DNA from: Malachius bipustulatus
Taxonomy: Eukaryota > Arthropoda > Insecta > Coleoptera > Melyridae
NCBI GenBank assembly: GCA_910589415.1
Contig: OU342638.1
Span: 1,550,001 to 1,614,000 of the forward strand
Direction of reading: 5' to 3'
Length of the DNA: 64,000 nucleotides
Shown: positions 22,566 to 34,211 of the stretch, piece after piece
How the letters are laid out: every line of letters begins with the position of its first letter
How positions within the stretch are numbered: position 1 is the first letter of the stretch
Translations under genes and position numbers: made by a program
Notes under the pieces: model-generated
Database searches by the model: none
What the model saw: the letters and a program-made list of their open reading frames with translations, nothing else
What the model was told of the DNA's origin: nothing

Positions 22566-24025
22566 TCAATCTTCATAGCCGCTACTGTTATCTTCCTCAT
22601 CGATATCACCCAGGTCAGCGTTGGCTTCCAAGTTAGCTCCCAGGGAATCGTAGAATGCCCGATTTGCTTGTATGCTTAAAACACCACTAAGTTTCTTCAA
22701 GTCGTCAAGTTTTAATGGATTGATTGGAATCGGTCGATCATACATAGGGAAAAGCCGGAAAAGCTGAAGGGCATTTGTCAAGGGGTGCTTATTCCTTATT
22801 ATTGATTGCCGCCATGGTCCAGAGTAACTATCCCTCACTTCCAAAAACTTGTTACATACCTGAATGCGGTACATACGTAAGGACTTCAGTTGAACCGGTG
22901 GTCGTGGGTTCTTGGTAAAAAATTTGTCCGTTGACAATTTGAAGTTAAAAACGTCTTTTTGTTGCACCTTTACAAGTTTAAATGGAGATGGCTTTTGACG
23001 GCAAGTTTTAATAATGTTGTTCCAGTGTTCAGGTATTTTTGCAGTTTCTGCCGCTTTTCTTTTAGAAATTACTGAAAAGTCCTGGTCATTCGGAAGAAAT
23101 GAGTGCCCCCGTGTGGGAAATATGTAAGTAATACTATCAAACAACTTCAAGTGGAGTGCACTAGTATGTATAGAAAGTGCACCATGACATAATTTTTATT
23201 CTGACCTGGACATCCATCGCTTAAAAGAACCAGGTTCCTTGAAGTAATGTCAACCACTTTTGTGAAATAGTGAAATAAAAACGATGTGACCTCGTTTTGA
23301 CCTTTTTTGGCAGTACATTCATTATAAACGTACATTGAGGCACTATGGTCAGCTAGGTTGTGGACGCCGAAAACATAATACCACAAGTGACGACAACGAA
23401 ATGCTAAATTATTCCTTATGTGTGGGAGTGGAAGATTCTGCATATAATCAAAGCATACAACCATTGCTTCACCTCTCTTCGCTTTCATTTTCCAACTCCT
23501 CTTAAGATCGTAGAAGGCTTTTGCTTTTCGTAAATGAAGCTCCTTTTCCGTTTCTAAGGCCGTCTTTACTTCATGGCTTTCTGCTGCTGCAATTTTTTGT
23601 ATGAGTGAATCACAAACAGTACACGTATCAGTTCTCGGCAAACCCTATCTGATGTTGAATTTAGAATGAAAAATATGCCAGTACACCTTGTACGAAACTT
23701 GAACCCTGTATTCTTCTAAGAAAAGTCTGTACATTCTCCTAACACTCAGTGTTTCTGGTAAGTAATATCTATTTGGATTTTGTCGCAGTGAATAATGCGA
23801 CTGTCTAAGCTTAAAAGACCTGATGTGGTCTTCAACTAAGCGTCTTATTTCCGCAGGTGTTGATTTAGGTCTATTTTTATGCTGCCCTCTTTTATCTACT
23901 GGTGATTTTAAAAATTCACACAGTAAGTGCTGTTTTTGCAGAACAGCAAGTATTTCTGACCACAGAATAACCCTGACAGAAGCTGTTTCTGCAAGAAACA
24001 TTTCTTCCACAGTTAGATACAACAA
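22566..24025 (-). pseudogene. DNC-x-[GA]-QNKN-family transposase-like gene, copy 2
   Basis: About 480 codons in three pieces. N-terminal part: NPNRYYLPETLSVRRMYRLF. Middle: PRTDTCTVCD (zinc-like), CFDYMQNLPLPHIRNN and LLSDGCPGQNKNYV, where DGC replaces the DNC of the other copies. C-terminal part: FPTRGHSFLPNDQDF followed by a basic region and an acidic end (DLGDIDEEDNSSGYED). An in-frame TAG lies at 23645-23647 and there is a one-base frameshift near 23150-23165. It is more distant from copies 1 and 3 than they are from each other. The same layout (zinc block, D-x-C-x-G-Q-N-x-N box, GHSF box) suggests one superfamily. Confidence 0.6.
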
Positions 24026-24589
24026 CTATGAAGCAGTGTTGCCACTTATTAGAAAAACTCAATTTTCTGACATGTGCTGTATTACCGGATTCAATCAATC
24101 AAAAATAAACTCCACCACGTTTTTTATTAACCCCCAAAATTTCTCAAAGAACACAAAAGAAAATAATTCAGTAACCCTGTCGACTACCCTTAACCGCTGT
24201 TCTCTTCTGAATGGTCCATCTCCCCAGCTGATGTTCGGTCTGCTCGCTCCCACCTGACATCTGACAGGGGACAGGACACACGTCACCACTCCTGTCATCA
24301 GATTAGAGTCCCCTTCTGCCTGACTCCACCGCGCCTGGCAGAGGAGACTAGTGGCGCCGCTTACATGCGCCTTCGGTACGGATTGCCACGGTGCTGCCGG
24401 TTGTTTGGTAACAGCTGTTTTTGAAAGAAACCCTTCATATGTGTGCAATTTCTGTATGAGACTTACCCTCTATTAAACAACGGTTAATGATATTACTGTA
24501 AGGTATGTATCTACCTCTAACACCTTCATGTGTCTCCTTGTTGGTGCATGATGCGATAATTTTTAATAATGAAAAACGAAATTGATTTT

Positions 24590-24616
24590 ATTAATAATAA
24601 TAATAATAATAATAAC
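24590..24616. repeat. (TAA)n tail of the non-LTR element
   Basis: An AAT/TTA trinucleotide run directly after the 3' end of the non-LTR element. On the element's strand it reads as TTA/TAA repeats following an AATAAA. Such tails are known from several non-LTR clades. Confidence 0.8.
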
Positions 24617-26112
24617 AATCTTTATTTCTGCTGCATGCCCACAAAACAATGTGCTACTCGCACAACATTGCCTCACATAATACATACAAAAGAAATAGCG
24701 TTATGAGTCTACATACAGATATACACAAAATTGTCACGACATGTCACTATGATCCAGGTATTCTCTCACACTATATGGTTCCAATTGAATCAGCATAGTC
24801 TTAATGCATTTTTTGAATTTTTTGGCTGTCAGGATTTCTTTATATTTTGTGGGTAGTTTATTGTATAGTTTTATGCAATTATAGTACGCACCTGTTTCTG
24901 TCAGTTTCAGGCTATGGATTGGGTAGTTCATATCGCGTGTTCGCGTACCATAGTCATGGACCGCCTCCGCCCCCTCGAAAATATTCCTATTTCTGAAGAA
25001 GAACATTAGGCACCCATAGATATACAGCGCAAACACTGTCATGATTGTGTTCTGTCTGAAAACACCCCTGCATGACTCCCTGAAACCCATGTTGAACATT
25101 ACCCGAACAATTCTTTTCTGTGAAACAAATACTCTCTGCATTTCGTTTGCACTCCCCCATGTGGTTATTCCATATCTTACCGCTCCTTCGAAATTGGCGA
25201 AGTATAGCACTCTGAGGCTTTGATGGTTCAGGTACTTTTTCAGAACCCTTGCGCTATAGCATATTTTATCGAGTTTTTTTGTTAATTGGTTGATATGGCA
25301 CTCCCAGCTAAGGTGTTCATTTATATAGATGCCAAGAAATTTTGTGTTTTTAACTAAGTTTTGGGTGTCATTTCCCATTTTTATGGTACCAGGTGTCTCC
25401 AATTGTAATTGTTTTGTCCTGAATAGCATTAGACCAGTTTTTTCAGTATTTAAGAATAGCAAGTTTTTCATGTACCACTTCCGTGCATTTTCATATAATT
25501 TATTCGCTTTATTTATTAACTGTGGATATGTTTTTGCCCCAACTAGGAGGCTATTGTCGTCTGCATATGTTGTTATACATTGATCGTCTTCGGTTATGAT
25601 TTCATCCAGGTCGTTACAGAAAATAAGGAACAATATGGGACCAAGAATACTTCCTTGTGGTACACCTACATTGCTGTACAGCACTTCAGATTTCACTGTT
25701 TCGTTATTTATGGTTGCCTTTACCCTCTGTGGTCTATCCTGAAGATATCCTTTTATCCATTTTAGTATACTTCCCCGAATACCATACCGCTCCAACTTCA
25801 CCAACAATATCTCATGGTCCAGGGAGTCATAGGCTTTCGACAGGTCCAAGAGTATTCCCATTGCAAGCTTTTTGTCTTCGACATAGTTGATGATGTTTTG
25901 GACAAACTGGAACAGTGCGGTTTGAGTTGATCTTCCTTTTAAAAATCCATGTTGGAAGGGGCTAAAACAGTTACATTCATGTAAGAAACCCAACACCTGG
26001 TCACATAGCGCTTTCTCAAATATTTTTGAAAAACCAGGGAGCAAACTGATGGGTCTATAGCTCTGGAATGTTTCGTGACTGCCTTTCTTATGTATTAGTT
26101 TTCTAGACGCTT
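24617..26112 (-). mobile_element. 5'-truncated non-LTR retrotransposon (jockey/I-like)
   Basis: The element runs from the (TAA)n tail to about 26112, where it is fused to an hAT fragment. The open frame (24734-26116) encodes the reverse transcriptase palm and the region behind it. The endonuclease and N-terminal protein are missing. This is the normal 5' truncation left by target-primed reverse transcription. No target duplication could be defined because the left flank is not recognised. Confidence 0.85.
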
Positions 26113-26116
26113 TCAA
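24734..26116 (-). CDS. Non-LTR reverse transcriptase, C-terminal 460 codons, open
   Basis: Reverse transcriptase motifs are in order: YRPISLLPGFSKIFEK, then GFLKGRSTQTAL, LLDLSKAYDSLDHEIL, GVPQGSILGPILFLIFCNDL, TYADDNSLL (the catalytic YADD near residue 185) and FLGIYINEHLSWECHI. The frame stays open to the natural end about 120 bases before the tail, so the copy is fairly young. The start codon is only the first Met after truncation and no full protein could be made. The clade is uncertain between jockey, I and related groups. Confidence 0.85.
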   Translation of the reverse strand: MKASRKLIHKKGSHETFQSYRPISLLPGFSKIFEKALCDQVLGFLHECNCFSPFQHGFLKGRSTQTALFQFVQNIINYVEDKKLAMGILLDLSKAYDSLDHEILLVKLERYGIRGSILKWIKGYLQDRPQRVKATINNETVKSEVLYSNVGVPQGSILGPILFLIFCNDLDEIITEDDQCITTYADDNSLLVGAKTYPQLINKANKLYENARKWYMKNLLFLNTEKTGLMLFRTKQLQLETPGTIKMGNDTQNLVKNTKFLGIYINEHLSWECHINQLTKKLDKICYSARVLKKYLNHQSLRVLYFANFEGAVRYGITTWGSANEMQRVFVSQKRIVRVMFNMGFRESCRGVFRQNTIMTVFALYIYGCLMFFFRNRNIFEGAEAVHDYGTRTRDMNYPIHSLKLTETGAYYNCIKLYNKLPTKYKEILTAKKFKKCIKTMLIQLEPYSVREYLDHSDMS

Positions 26117-26560
26117 CTTTCACCACTTTGGCGGCTTTTTCGTTACCCAGCCTGTTGCGTAATTTGCTCTGAGCTAGGCCGAATGAAGAAAATAGTCTTT
26201 TGACTCCGGCTGATGATGAAGTTACTGCTGTGTGTAGCTGTGTTATTAAATGTACCGTCTCTACATTAATGGAAGTCCTAAGAGCCTTCCACCAATCACT
26301 TCTTTGGTGTGTTCTGAAAAAAGGCAAGGTATAAAAGGTGATTCCATGGCTTGATACTTTATCAATAACGGCATAGCCTGTGGGGAATATGAGTCAACAT
26401 AATCTTTTGCAATTATTAATTGTTCTTGCAACAGCCTTTGTCCTTGGTATCTATGGTTAAGAAGATTAGCCAAAAATTGCGCTGGTGTCATTGCCATATT
26501 AAATCTGTTTTCACACAAATTAGAGTCAGTTTCGGAGAAATTTTCCTTAAACTCATTCAA
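26103..26560 (-). pseudogene. hAT transposase C-terminal fragment
   Basis: It holds a conserved hAT C-terminal region: NMAMTPAQFLANLLNHRYQG, then AMPLLIKYQAMESPF, then the dimerisation block SSSAGVKRLFSSFGLAQSKL followed by RNRLGNEKAAKVVKV. A frame change falls near 26317-26322, a run of six A. The catalytic core upstream is absent; the sequence joins a P-type fragment near 26560. The non-LTR element cut off the last few bases. Confidence 0.75.
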
Positions 26561-26725
26561 CAGTTCTATCCAAATTTCTCTAGATTTCGATATGATACAT
26601 TTGATATAAAACACTTTTTGTGCAGCTTTACAAACACAAAATCTGTTGAAACCACCCAAATTTTTTCGTTCAATCAAAGTTGACCGTTCAATTTTTTCTG
26701 AATTTTTAATAACTGTTTGACAGTA
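26560..26725 (-). pseudogene. P-type transposase, C-terminal piece left of the foldback
   Basis: The product includes TLIERKNLGGFNRFCVCKAA then QKVFYIKCIISKSREIW, which matches the LI-x-R-K-N-x-G-G and C-K-x-A-x-K-x-F blocks near the C-terminus of P/THAP9 transposases. It begins exactly at the TA flank of the foldback (26724-26725). I read it as the continuation of 35132-35443 across the foldback insertion. The border with the hAT fragment is uncertain by about 50 bases. Confidence 0.5.
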
Positions 26726-27535
26726 TACAGGGTTACTGGTAACTGGATACATTCCTTTGGTGATCTGATAAAACAAGAGGTAAGGAGTAAATTAACCCCA
26801 ACATGCACTATACAAAACTCAATAGATTTTGAGATATTTCGATTTTCAACTTTTCTTAAAAAAATGGTTTCAGATGTCTCGAAATATAATTTTCAAAAAA
26901 TCTACTTTAACTTTTTGATTTTTTTTTTTGCTGGAATACTTGTCCAATACTATGCTTCCTTCTGAAATAAAAAATATCCTGAGGTATTTCGATCGTGTGA
27001 AAATTTCAAAGAAAAACTTTCACAAACTATTTTTTTTAAATAAGATTTAAAAGTTTTTACAAGTTTTTTTCGCAAAATTGCCAAGGCAACTTGCGTACAA
27101 ATTGTTTTAAAAACTTCCCTAGTGTAGTAGCTATCTAACAAGGTACGAATCTTGTACAAGAATAACAGAATCTCCCCGCTATGCACCGTTACCGAGGAAC
27201 AAATCCTTAAGTCGGGACGTTTTAAAAAAAATACGGCCCTGAACGGGGGTCTTAAAATTCTCGGATCCGGTCCATTTTCAATAGGTCGTATTTGGGGGTC
27301 ACGAGCTTCGTCCCTACCAATTTTCGTCCCGATCGGTAAAACTTTCAGACACTTAGAGTGGCTATTACTAGGCTATTCCCGAAAAATCCCGAAATTCCCG
27401 AAAAAATGACACTTCCCGGGAACGGATCCCGCTCATTTTCAATAGGCATCGTGCCACGGTGCGCCTCTTCAATCGAGCCAAATTTCAACTTTCCCACATG
27501 AAAACTGGCGGCTCTAGAGTGTTTCCTAGCAAAGT

Positions 27536-27562
27536 CACAGACAGACAGACCGACAGACAGAC
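27536..27562. repeat. GACA-type simple repeat in the foldback loop
   Basis: A short run of CAGACAGA and CGACAGACAGACA units at the centre of the foldback, between the two arms. Confidence 0.7.
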
Positions 27563-27962
27563 ATTTTTCGGGCACAAGAATACGTATACTTACGAAACTT
27601 CTGTGACTTTGCTAGGAAACACTCTAGAGCCGCCAGTTTTCATGTGGGAAAGTTGAAATTTGGCTCGATTGAAGAAGCGCACCGTGGCACGATGCCCATT
27701 GAAAATGAGCGGGATCCGTTCCCGGGAAGTGTCATTTTTTCGGGAATTTCGGGATTTTTCGGGAATAGCCTAGTAATAGCCACTCTAAGTGTCTGAAAGT
27801 TTTACCGATCGGGACGAAACTTGGTAGGGACGAAGCTCGGGACCCCCAAATACGACCTGTTGAAGATGGTCCGGATCCGAGAATTTTAAGACCCCCGTTC
27901 AGGGCCGTATTTTTTTTAAAACGTCCCGACTTAAGGATTTGTTCCTCGGTAACGGTACATAG

Positions 27963-28185
27963 TGTTACCCACTCAATCATTTTTGCACATTCTGGCTTCG
28001 CTGTAAAATGCAATGTAATCCTGCGTCGTGTGACGAGAGAAGACTTCAAGCCAGACTGCGAACAAACATACACGCAATAAATATGTATTCTATACAATCA
28101 TTCATTTTTTAACCATTCAACCCATCAATACAACAACAAATCATATCAAAATAATACATTCAAACATCAAGCATCACAGTTAACA
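27963..28185 (+). repeat. 5' LTR of the BEL/Pao element
   Basis: 223 bp from TGTTACCC to TTAACA. It contains AATAAA near 28077, a possible polyadenylation signal. It appears identical to the 3' LTR. Confidence 0.95.
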
Positions 28186-28190
28186 AAATT

Positions 28191-28205
28191 TGGTCCTTCG
28201 AGTCG
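28191..28205 (+). promoter_or_regulatory. Primer binding site of the BEL/Pao element
   Basis: TGGTCCTTCGAGTCG, five bases after the 5' LTR. The leading TGG pairs with a tRNA CCA end. Confidence 0.75.
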
Positions 28206-28862
28206 ATTACATACAGCAATTATCATTAAATACATCGTCAAGAAACAACGAATTCGCTCATCCAAGAATTCCAGACATCACTTCAAGAAACGTAACGTAT
28301 AGCAGCAGTCAACACTAGCAGGAAGAAGATTCTACGCCAGAGATCCAGTCAGACAGCTGAATAACGCAGGCACAGAGAGAGAGGGAACGTACCCAACAGG
28401 CAGCGACGTTCTCAACACATCTGGTCCGCTGGAATCTGATCCCTTCACAGACTCCGCTCTCCGCTCGCAACTGCACCTGCTCCTGCTACCTACTGGACAC
28501 TGGAAAATTAAGGTCATTTCTTTCCCTATTAACCTACCTATTTTCATAAATTTGATCTCATACATTTTATTATACATACAGCTCAATTAATTCATTCCAA
28601 TATTCTAATCAATTTCGCCTCAAAATAAATACGTAATATTGGGCAGACATTCGATATTTTTAATTCTAAATGGTAGATGGGTATTAGTTAGGTACTTATC
28701 TATTGATAAACAAAACAACAAATAAAATTTTGTCCGCTAATATAAACCTCAGGACATTATTTGATTAATACAGCAATATTATTATTAATTGGTGCATGCG
28801 AAATATCTTTTAATAAATCATTAATACATAGTCAATCATTCAATATTTCACACTGCATTAAT
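28206..28862 (+). other. Leader of the BEL/Pao element
   Basis: An untranslated leader of about 650 bases between the primer site and the likely start codon at 28863. No separate gene was seen. Confidence 0.6.
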
Positions 28863-31800
28863 ATGGCAGAAATGAAAACACTTATCAGGAAAAGGGGTGC
28901 CATAAAAGGTAAATTAACAAGTTTTACCAAACGCATTGCTAAACTGGAAAAAAGGCCAGTCGGGGTTTTGACTTTAGCAGAAATCAAGTATACAGAAGTT
29001 AGGATAGCAAAGACCGAAAACATTCTTTCGGAATACGAAGAAATTCATGATCAAATCTACATGCTATCACCTGAAGACGATCTCGCCGGTCATTGCGATG
29101 AAAAAGATTTGTTCGAGGACAATCACTTTGACGTGATTCTTCGGGCAAGAACAATTATTTCAAAATATTACGCTGAAACAAAACCTTTAGGCCAGTCAGC
29201 AAATGATATGTTGGAAGCAGCACGTTCGACAGAGCAGCCTCCAATAGCTATGAGTGGCGACCAACAAAGCATACATTCGGAAATTTTACCGACAGAAGTC
29301 AAAACCGAAACAATCACAAACAATATCAAATTACCAGTTTTAAAATTAATAAATTTTTCTGGAAAATATTCAGAATGGCTTCCATTTCATGATACTTTCG
29401 TATCTTTAATTCATAACAATCGATCATTGAATTCAATTCAAAAGTTTCATTATCTGCGGTCATGTCTCCAGGATGAAGCTTTACAAGTTATACAAAATTT
29501 AGAAATTTCCGAGATTAACTATGAAGCAGCTTGGGAACTTCTAGAAAGACGTTATAAAAACAATAAGCTTATGATACATACACACATAAAAGGTATTCTT
29601 GAATACCAAAAGCTTTCCAGGGAATCTTTTCAAAATTTAAGAGGTTTACACGACACAATTATGAATCATTTGAGATCCTTGCAGGCTTTAGGTGAACCTG
29701 TGGATCAATGGCACAGTATATTAATTTACATTATCACAGACAAGTTTGATTATTCTACAAAAAGAGAATGGGAGTCCCTAACAGTAAAGTCAAGCTATAT
29801 GCCTTCACTTGATGACCTTACTGAATTTATTGAGCAAAGGTGTCAACTTTTGGAAAAGGTAAACAAACAATCATCCAACGTCATCGTCAATAAAAATGCT
29901 CCATTGTTTCACAGAACTAGTCATCATGGTAATAATATGCCAAGGCAGTCATATGCAAACACAGATGATAATTCTCATTATTTCAAAAATCGTAATGATG
30001 ATACTCGTACTCAAACTCTATGTCCGATTTGTAAACAATTACATCCAGTTTATTTATGCAGAAGGTTCTTAGATCTTAACGTTGGTGAGAGGTTAGCAGA
30101 GGTTAAGAAACACAGTTTGTGTCAAAATTGTCTAAGACCCTACCATTCAGTTTCGAACTGCAGATTAAACAGCCGTTGTCGAGTTTGCGGAAAAACACAC
30201 AATTCTTTAATTCACACAGACAACAGAGAATATAGTCGAAACTCTCAATCCGAACATGTCAATAAACAGGTTCCTGTTAATGCAAACGTTTCAAATGAAG
30301 AAGTTGCTAACACTTCAAATCACTCAAGTATTTTATCTCATTCAATTCACAACCACGAAAATGATCAACATTTACTTCCAACAGCTGAGATATATATTCT
30401 CGACAAGGAAGGTAAACAGCATTCATGCATCGCTCTTCTCGATTCAGGTTCTATGAGTAACTTCATAACTGCTGACTTATGCAGTCAATTAGGAATTAAC
30501 ACTTCAAATGTCAATATTCCTGTTATTGGCATCAATCATTCCAAATCAAATATTGTAAAGAGTGCAAGGGCCACCATCCTTTCTAGATTCGACAATTATG
30601 AATCGACAATCAACCTTCTTGTACTTCCAGAAATCACGCAGTCAATTCCTTCTCGATCATTAAATGTCAGAAACTTGACCATACCCAAAAATATACGTTT
30701 GGCCAATGATAATTTCCATATCCCTAACAAAATAGACATACTTCTAGGAGTCAATATATTCTGGGAAGTCTTGTGCAAAAATACAAGCAATACATTACCA
30801 TACCTGCATGAGACTTTGCTCGGTTTTGTCGTCTCTGGCTTAATTCCCCAAACAGTACCAAGGGAAGCCAAATCATTTTGTAATTTTTCAATGGAACTCT
30901 CTCAACAGCTCACGAGGTTTTGGGAAGTTGAAAACTTGCAATCAAATACAAAATTGCTTTCAGAAGAAGAGCAAGCTTGCGAAGAGCATTTTAAAAACAC
31001 AACAAAGAGGACACTCGAAGGCCGGTTCATAGTCTCGTTACCTATCAAGGGTAATTTGAATGCTTTGGGTGACTCTAAAGAACAAGCAAAAAAACGGTTT
31101 TCAACTCTCGAGAAAAAACTCATTTCAAATGAGGTCTTTCATAAAATGTATTCAGACTTTATGCTGGAGTACGAAGACTTGCAGCATATGACAAAAATTG
31201 ATGAAACACATGACAAAGTTAATCACTCATTCTATTTGCCTCACCATGGCGTATTTAAACAAAACAGTCAAACTACAAAGCTTAGGGTGGTATTCGATGG
31301 CAGTGCTCCATCGACCACTGGGGTATCTATTAACAATCTTCACATGATAGGCCCAACCATACAGCCAGACCTATTCTCAATACTAATTAATTTTAGAAAA
31401 CATAAATATGTCATTTCCGCTGACTGTACAAAAATGTATCGTTCAGTTCTTGTTCATCCAGACCATAGATCCTTGCAAAGAATCTTATGGAGGTCTGACC
31501 ACACACAACCTATTAATACATACAATTTAAACACCCTAACATACGGGTTAAGCAGTTCCAGCTACATGGCCATCAGATGCCTTTTTCAGTTAGCTGATGA
31601 ATGTCAGGAGAAACATCCTGATATTGCCCACATTATAAAAAATAACATGTACGTTGACGACTTATTGTGTGGTGCGGATAACTTAACTCAACTATCATAC
31701 ATATGTCAAACAATTTCTAGCGTGCTAAAATCAGGAGGATTTGAGCTTCGCAAATGGTCATCGAATTATAGCGAAATATTAAAATCAATAAAAAATCCAA

Positions 31801-34211
31801 ACATTTCACATAATGTGTTGGAGTTTGACGACAGTCAGACTACCAAGATGTTAGGCTTATCTTGGAATTGTAATGAAGATAAGTTGTTATACAAAATCAA
31901 TATATCGCATTCAGAAGTCATAACTAAACGCACAGTCCTAAGTGCGATTTCTCAGATATTCGACCCACTAGGGCTTATAAGCCCTTGCACCATAACGGCC
32001 AAGGCGTTCTTACAAAAATTATGGTTAAGTGCTGTCTCATGGGACGATTCTTTGCCACCAAGTTTACACTCACAATGGGTCAAATATATGAACGATTTAC
32101 TCGAGTTAAACAAACTTGAGATTCCACGTCGTATTTGTTACGCACAATCCACACACATTGAGCTACACGGGTTTTCCGATGCTAGCCAGACCGCATATGG
32201 GGCCTGCCTATATGCGCGTTCCATAGACGAATCAGGCAATGTAATGGTAAGGTTGATTTGCAGTAAAACAAGGGTAGCACCCTTAAAACCGGTCACAATT
32301 CCTCGCATGGAATTATTGGGAGCACACATATTATGTAAGCTTGTAAAAAAGGTTACATCTTCACTTGAAATTAATTTTAGCAACACAGTATATTGGACCG
32401 ATTCAACTATAGTGTTGAGTTGGATCGCTACACAACCTCATCTACTAAAATCATTCGTTTGCAATCGAATAGTAGAGATTCAGAGCAATTCAGAACCATC
32501 TAGTTGGCGCCACATCCCAACTAAGTTAAATCCTGCCGATTTATTGTCAAGAGGCACAACTCCAATAGATTTGCAGCAGAACGAGCTATGGTGGCATGGT
32601 CCCCCGTTCTTGTCTCAGCTCGATGAGTCTCATTGGCCCTCACAGAGCTTAACTCATGTCCAAGTACCTGAATTGAAATCAAACAGTCAATGTTGTGCAC
32701 TCACTCAAGTCTATGACTCTATAGATTTCAACAAGTATTCCAATTTATCCAAATTGGAAAGAATCGTCGCACATTGCTTACGCTTCGCTCATAATTGTAA
32801 AAATAAACACAAAAAACTTTACGGAAAACTCACTTTGTCAGAGATAAATCATGCTCATCTTTGTTTAGTTAAATTCGTACAAGGCAATACATTTCATGCG
32901 GACATCAGTTCGTTACAAAAACATCAACAAATTACCAAAGGGTCAAAATTAATGAATTTAAATCCTTTCATGCACACAGATGGTACTTTGCGGGTTGGAG
33001 GACGTATAGGTAATTCCAATTTTCCTTTCTCAAAGAAACACCCTATTGTTCTACCATCCAGTCATAGGTTCTGCGATTTACTAATACAACGAGAACATTT
33101 AAGACTTTTTCACGCAGGGCCTCAGAATTTACTCGCCGCCTTGAGAGATAAATATTGGCCTTTGTCGGCCCGAAATACAATTAAAAAGGTAATCCACAAT
33201 TGCATCACTTGTTTTCGAGTAAAACCAAAATTTGGTCAACAGATTATGGGTAATTTACCCAAGGATCGAACTTCAATATCATACCCGTTCCAAATCACCG
33301 GCGTTGATTATGCCGGACCTCTACAAATAAAAGACAAGGCAGGTAGAGGATGCAAGACACTTAAGTGTTATTTATGTGTATTCATATGTTTAAACACTAG
33401 GGCTATTCACCTTGAACTTGTGTCCGACTTGTCGACAGAAGCATTCATTTTAGCATTGAGGCGCTTTGTTAGTCGTCGCTCAATGCCTTCCAGGCTTTAT
33501 TCAGACAACGGCTCGAACTTCATCGGTGCTGCTTCTAAATTACGCGATTTAGGCAAATTCATGATACAAAATCAAGACAAATTACACGATATTCTGCTAA
33601 AAGAGAAATTCGATTGGCACTTCATTCCATCCTACTCTCCACACATGGGAGGAATATGGGAGGCAGGGGTAAAATCCGCCAAATATCACATAAGACGAAT
33701 AGTAGGGGGTCAATTATTAACATTTGAATGTCTGTACGGTATTATTGTGCAAATCGAGGCCATACTCAATTCCAGACCACTTATCCCTCTTTCCTCTGAC
33801 CCTTCAGAGCTTGAAGCTCTCACACCAGGACACTTCTTAGTTGGAAGGTCTCTCACATCTGTTCCTGATATGGACGTTACCACGATTCCAAAAAATCGTC
33901 TCACACATTATAAACAAATTCAGCAAGCAGTTCAGCATTTCTGGTGCCGTTGGTCCACCGAGTATATATCGGAGCTACAAGTCCGAAAGAAGTGGAAAAG
34001 TGCAGAAAAACTTTTGCATATCAACGACATGGTAATCATCAAGGATCCTAGAATTCCACCTATGAAATGGAACCTAGGCAGAATCATCGAACTACATCCC
34101 GGTTCAGACGATATTGTTCGTGTCGTCACCATTAGAACCAGAAACGGCAGTATAAGAAGATCCATTGCTTCAATTTGTCCCTTGCCTATGAACGATGAGG
34201 GACATCAATAA
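28863..34211 (+). CDS. BEL/Pao gag-pol polyprotein
   Basis: One uninterrupted frame; an in-frame Met lies earlier at 28761, but the Met at 28863 (AEMKTLIRKRGAIKG) looks like a normal gag start. Counting from 28761: gag with zinc-binding Cys/His blocks near 415-480 (CPICKQLHPVYLC and CRVCGKTH); aspartic protease with LLDSGSMSNFI near 560; reverse transcriptase with YVDDLLCG near 963; RNase H with GFSDASQTAYGA near 1137 and TDSTIVLSW; integrase zinc domain near 1450 (HAG...CITC); DDE core with VDYAGP (about 1514), YSDNGSNFIG (1580) and GGIWEAG (1632); and a C-terminal DUF5641-type tail. All catalytic motifs are present and no break was seen. No envelope-like frame follows. Confidence 0.95.
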   Translation: MAEMKTLIRKRGAIKGKLTSFTKRIAKLEKRPVGVLTLAEIKYTEVRIAKTENILSEYEEIHDQIYMLSPEDDLAGHCDEKDLFEDNHFDVILRARTIISKYYAETKPLGQSANDMLEAARSTEQPPIAMSGDQQSIHSEILPTEVKTETITNNIKLPVLKLINFSGKYSEWLPFHDTFVSLIHNNRSLNSIQKFHYLRSCLQDEALQVIQNLEISEINYEAAWELLERRYKNNKLMIHTHIKGILEYQKLSRESFQNLRGLHDTIMNHLRSLQALGEPVDQWHSILIYIITDKFDYSTKREWESLTVKSSYMPSLDDLTEFIEQRCQLLEKVNKQSSNVIVNKNAPLFHRTSHHGNNMPRQSYANTDDNSHYFKNRNDDTRTQTLCPICKQLHPVYLCRRFLDLNVGERLAEVKKHSLCQNCLRPYHSVSNCRLNSRCRVCGKTHNSLIHTDNREYSRNSQSEHVNKQVPVNANVSNEEVANTSNHSSILSHSIHNHENDQHLLPTAEIYILDKEGKQHSCIALLDSGSMSNFITADLCSQLGINTSNVNIPVIGINHSKSNIVKSARATILSRFDNYESTINLLVLPEITQSIPSRSLNVRNLTIPKNIRLANDNFHIPNKIDILLGVNIFWEVLCKNTSNTLPYLHETLLGFVVSGLIPQTVPREAKSFCNFSMELSQQLTRFWEVENLQSNTKLLSEEEQACEEHFKNTTKRTLEGRFIVSLPIKGNLNALGDSKEQAKKRFSTLEKKLISNEVFHKMYSDFMLEYEDLQHMTKIDETHDKVNHSFYLPHHGVFKQNSQTTKLRVVFDGSAPSTTGVSINNLHMIGPTIQPDLFSILINFRKHKYVISADCTKMYRSVLVHPDHRSLQRILWRSDHTQPINTYNLNTLTYGLSSSSYMAIRCLFQLADECQEKHPDIAHIIKNNMYVDDLLCGADNLTQLSYICQTISSVLKSGGFELRKWSSNYSEILKSIKNPNISHNVLEFDDSQTTKMLGLSWNCNEDKLLYKINISHSEVITKRTVLSAISQIFDPLGLISPCTITAKAFLQKLWLSAVSWDDSLPPSLHSQWVKYMNDLLELNKLEIPRRICYAQSTHIELHGFSDASQTAYGACLYARSIDESGNVMVRLICSKTRVAPLKPVTIPRMELLGAHILCKLVKKVTSSLEINFSNTVYWTDSTIVLSWIATQPHLLKSFVCNRIVEIQSNSEPSSWRHIPTKLNPADLLSRGTTPIDLQQNELWWHGPPFLSQLDESHWPSQSLTHVQVPELKSNSQCCALTQVYDSIDFNKYSNLSKLERIVAHCLRFAHNCKNKHKKLYGKLTLSEINHAHLCLVKFVQGNTFHADISSLQKHQQITKGSKLMNLNPFMHTDGTLRVGGRIGNSNFPFSKKHPIVLPSSHRFCDLLIQREHLRLFHAGPQNLLAALRDKYWPLSARNTIKKVIHNCITCFRVKPKFGQQIMGNLPKDRTSISYPFQITGVDYAGPLQIKDKAGRGCKTLKCYLCVFICLNTRAIHLELVSDLSTEAFILALRRFVSRRSMPSRLYSDNGSNFIGAASKLRDLGKFMIQNQDKLHDILLKEKFDWHFIPSYSPHMGGIWEAGVKSAKYHIRRIVGGQLLTFECLYGIIVQIEAILNSRPLIPLSSDPSELEALTPGHFLVGRSLTSVPDMDVTTIPKNRLTHYKQIQQAVQHFWCRWSTEYISELQVRKKWKSAEKLLHINDMVIIKDPRIPPMKWNLGRIIELHPGSDDIVRVVTIRTRNGSIRRSIASICPLPMNDEGHQ

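Noticed and set aside
27152..28097. Open frames of 65-121 codons in the foldback centre, on both strands
   Set aside because: They are mirror images of the two arms and of the simple repeat in the loop, with no protein family pattern.
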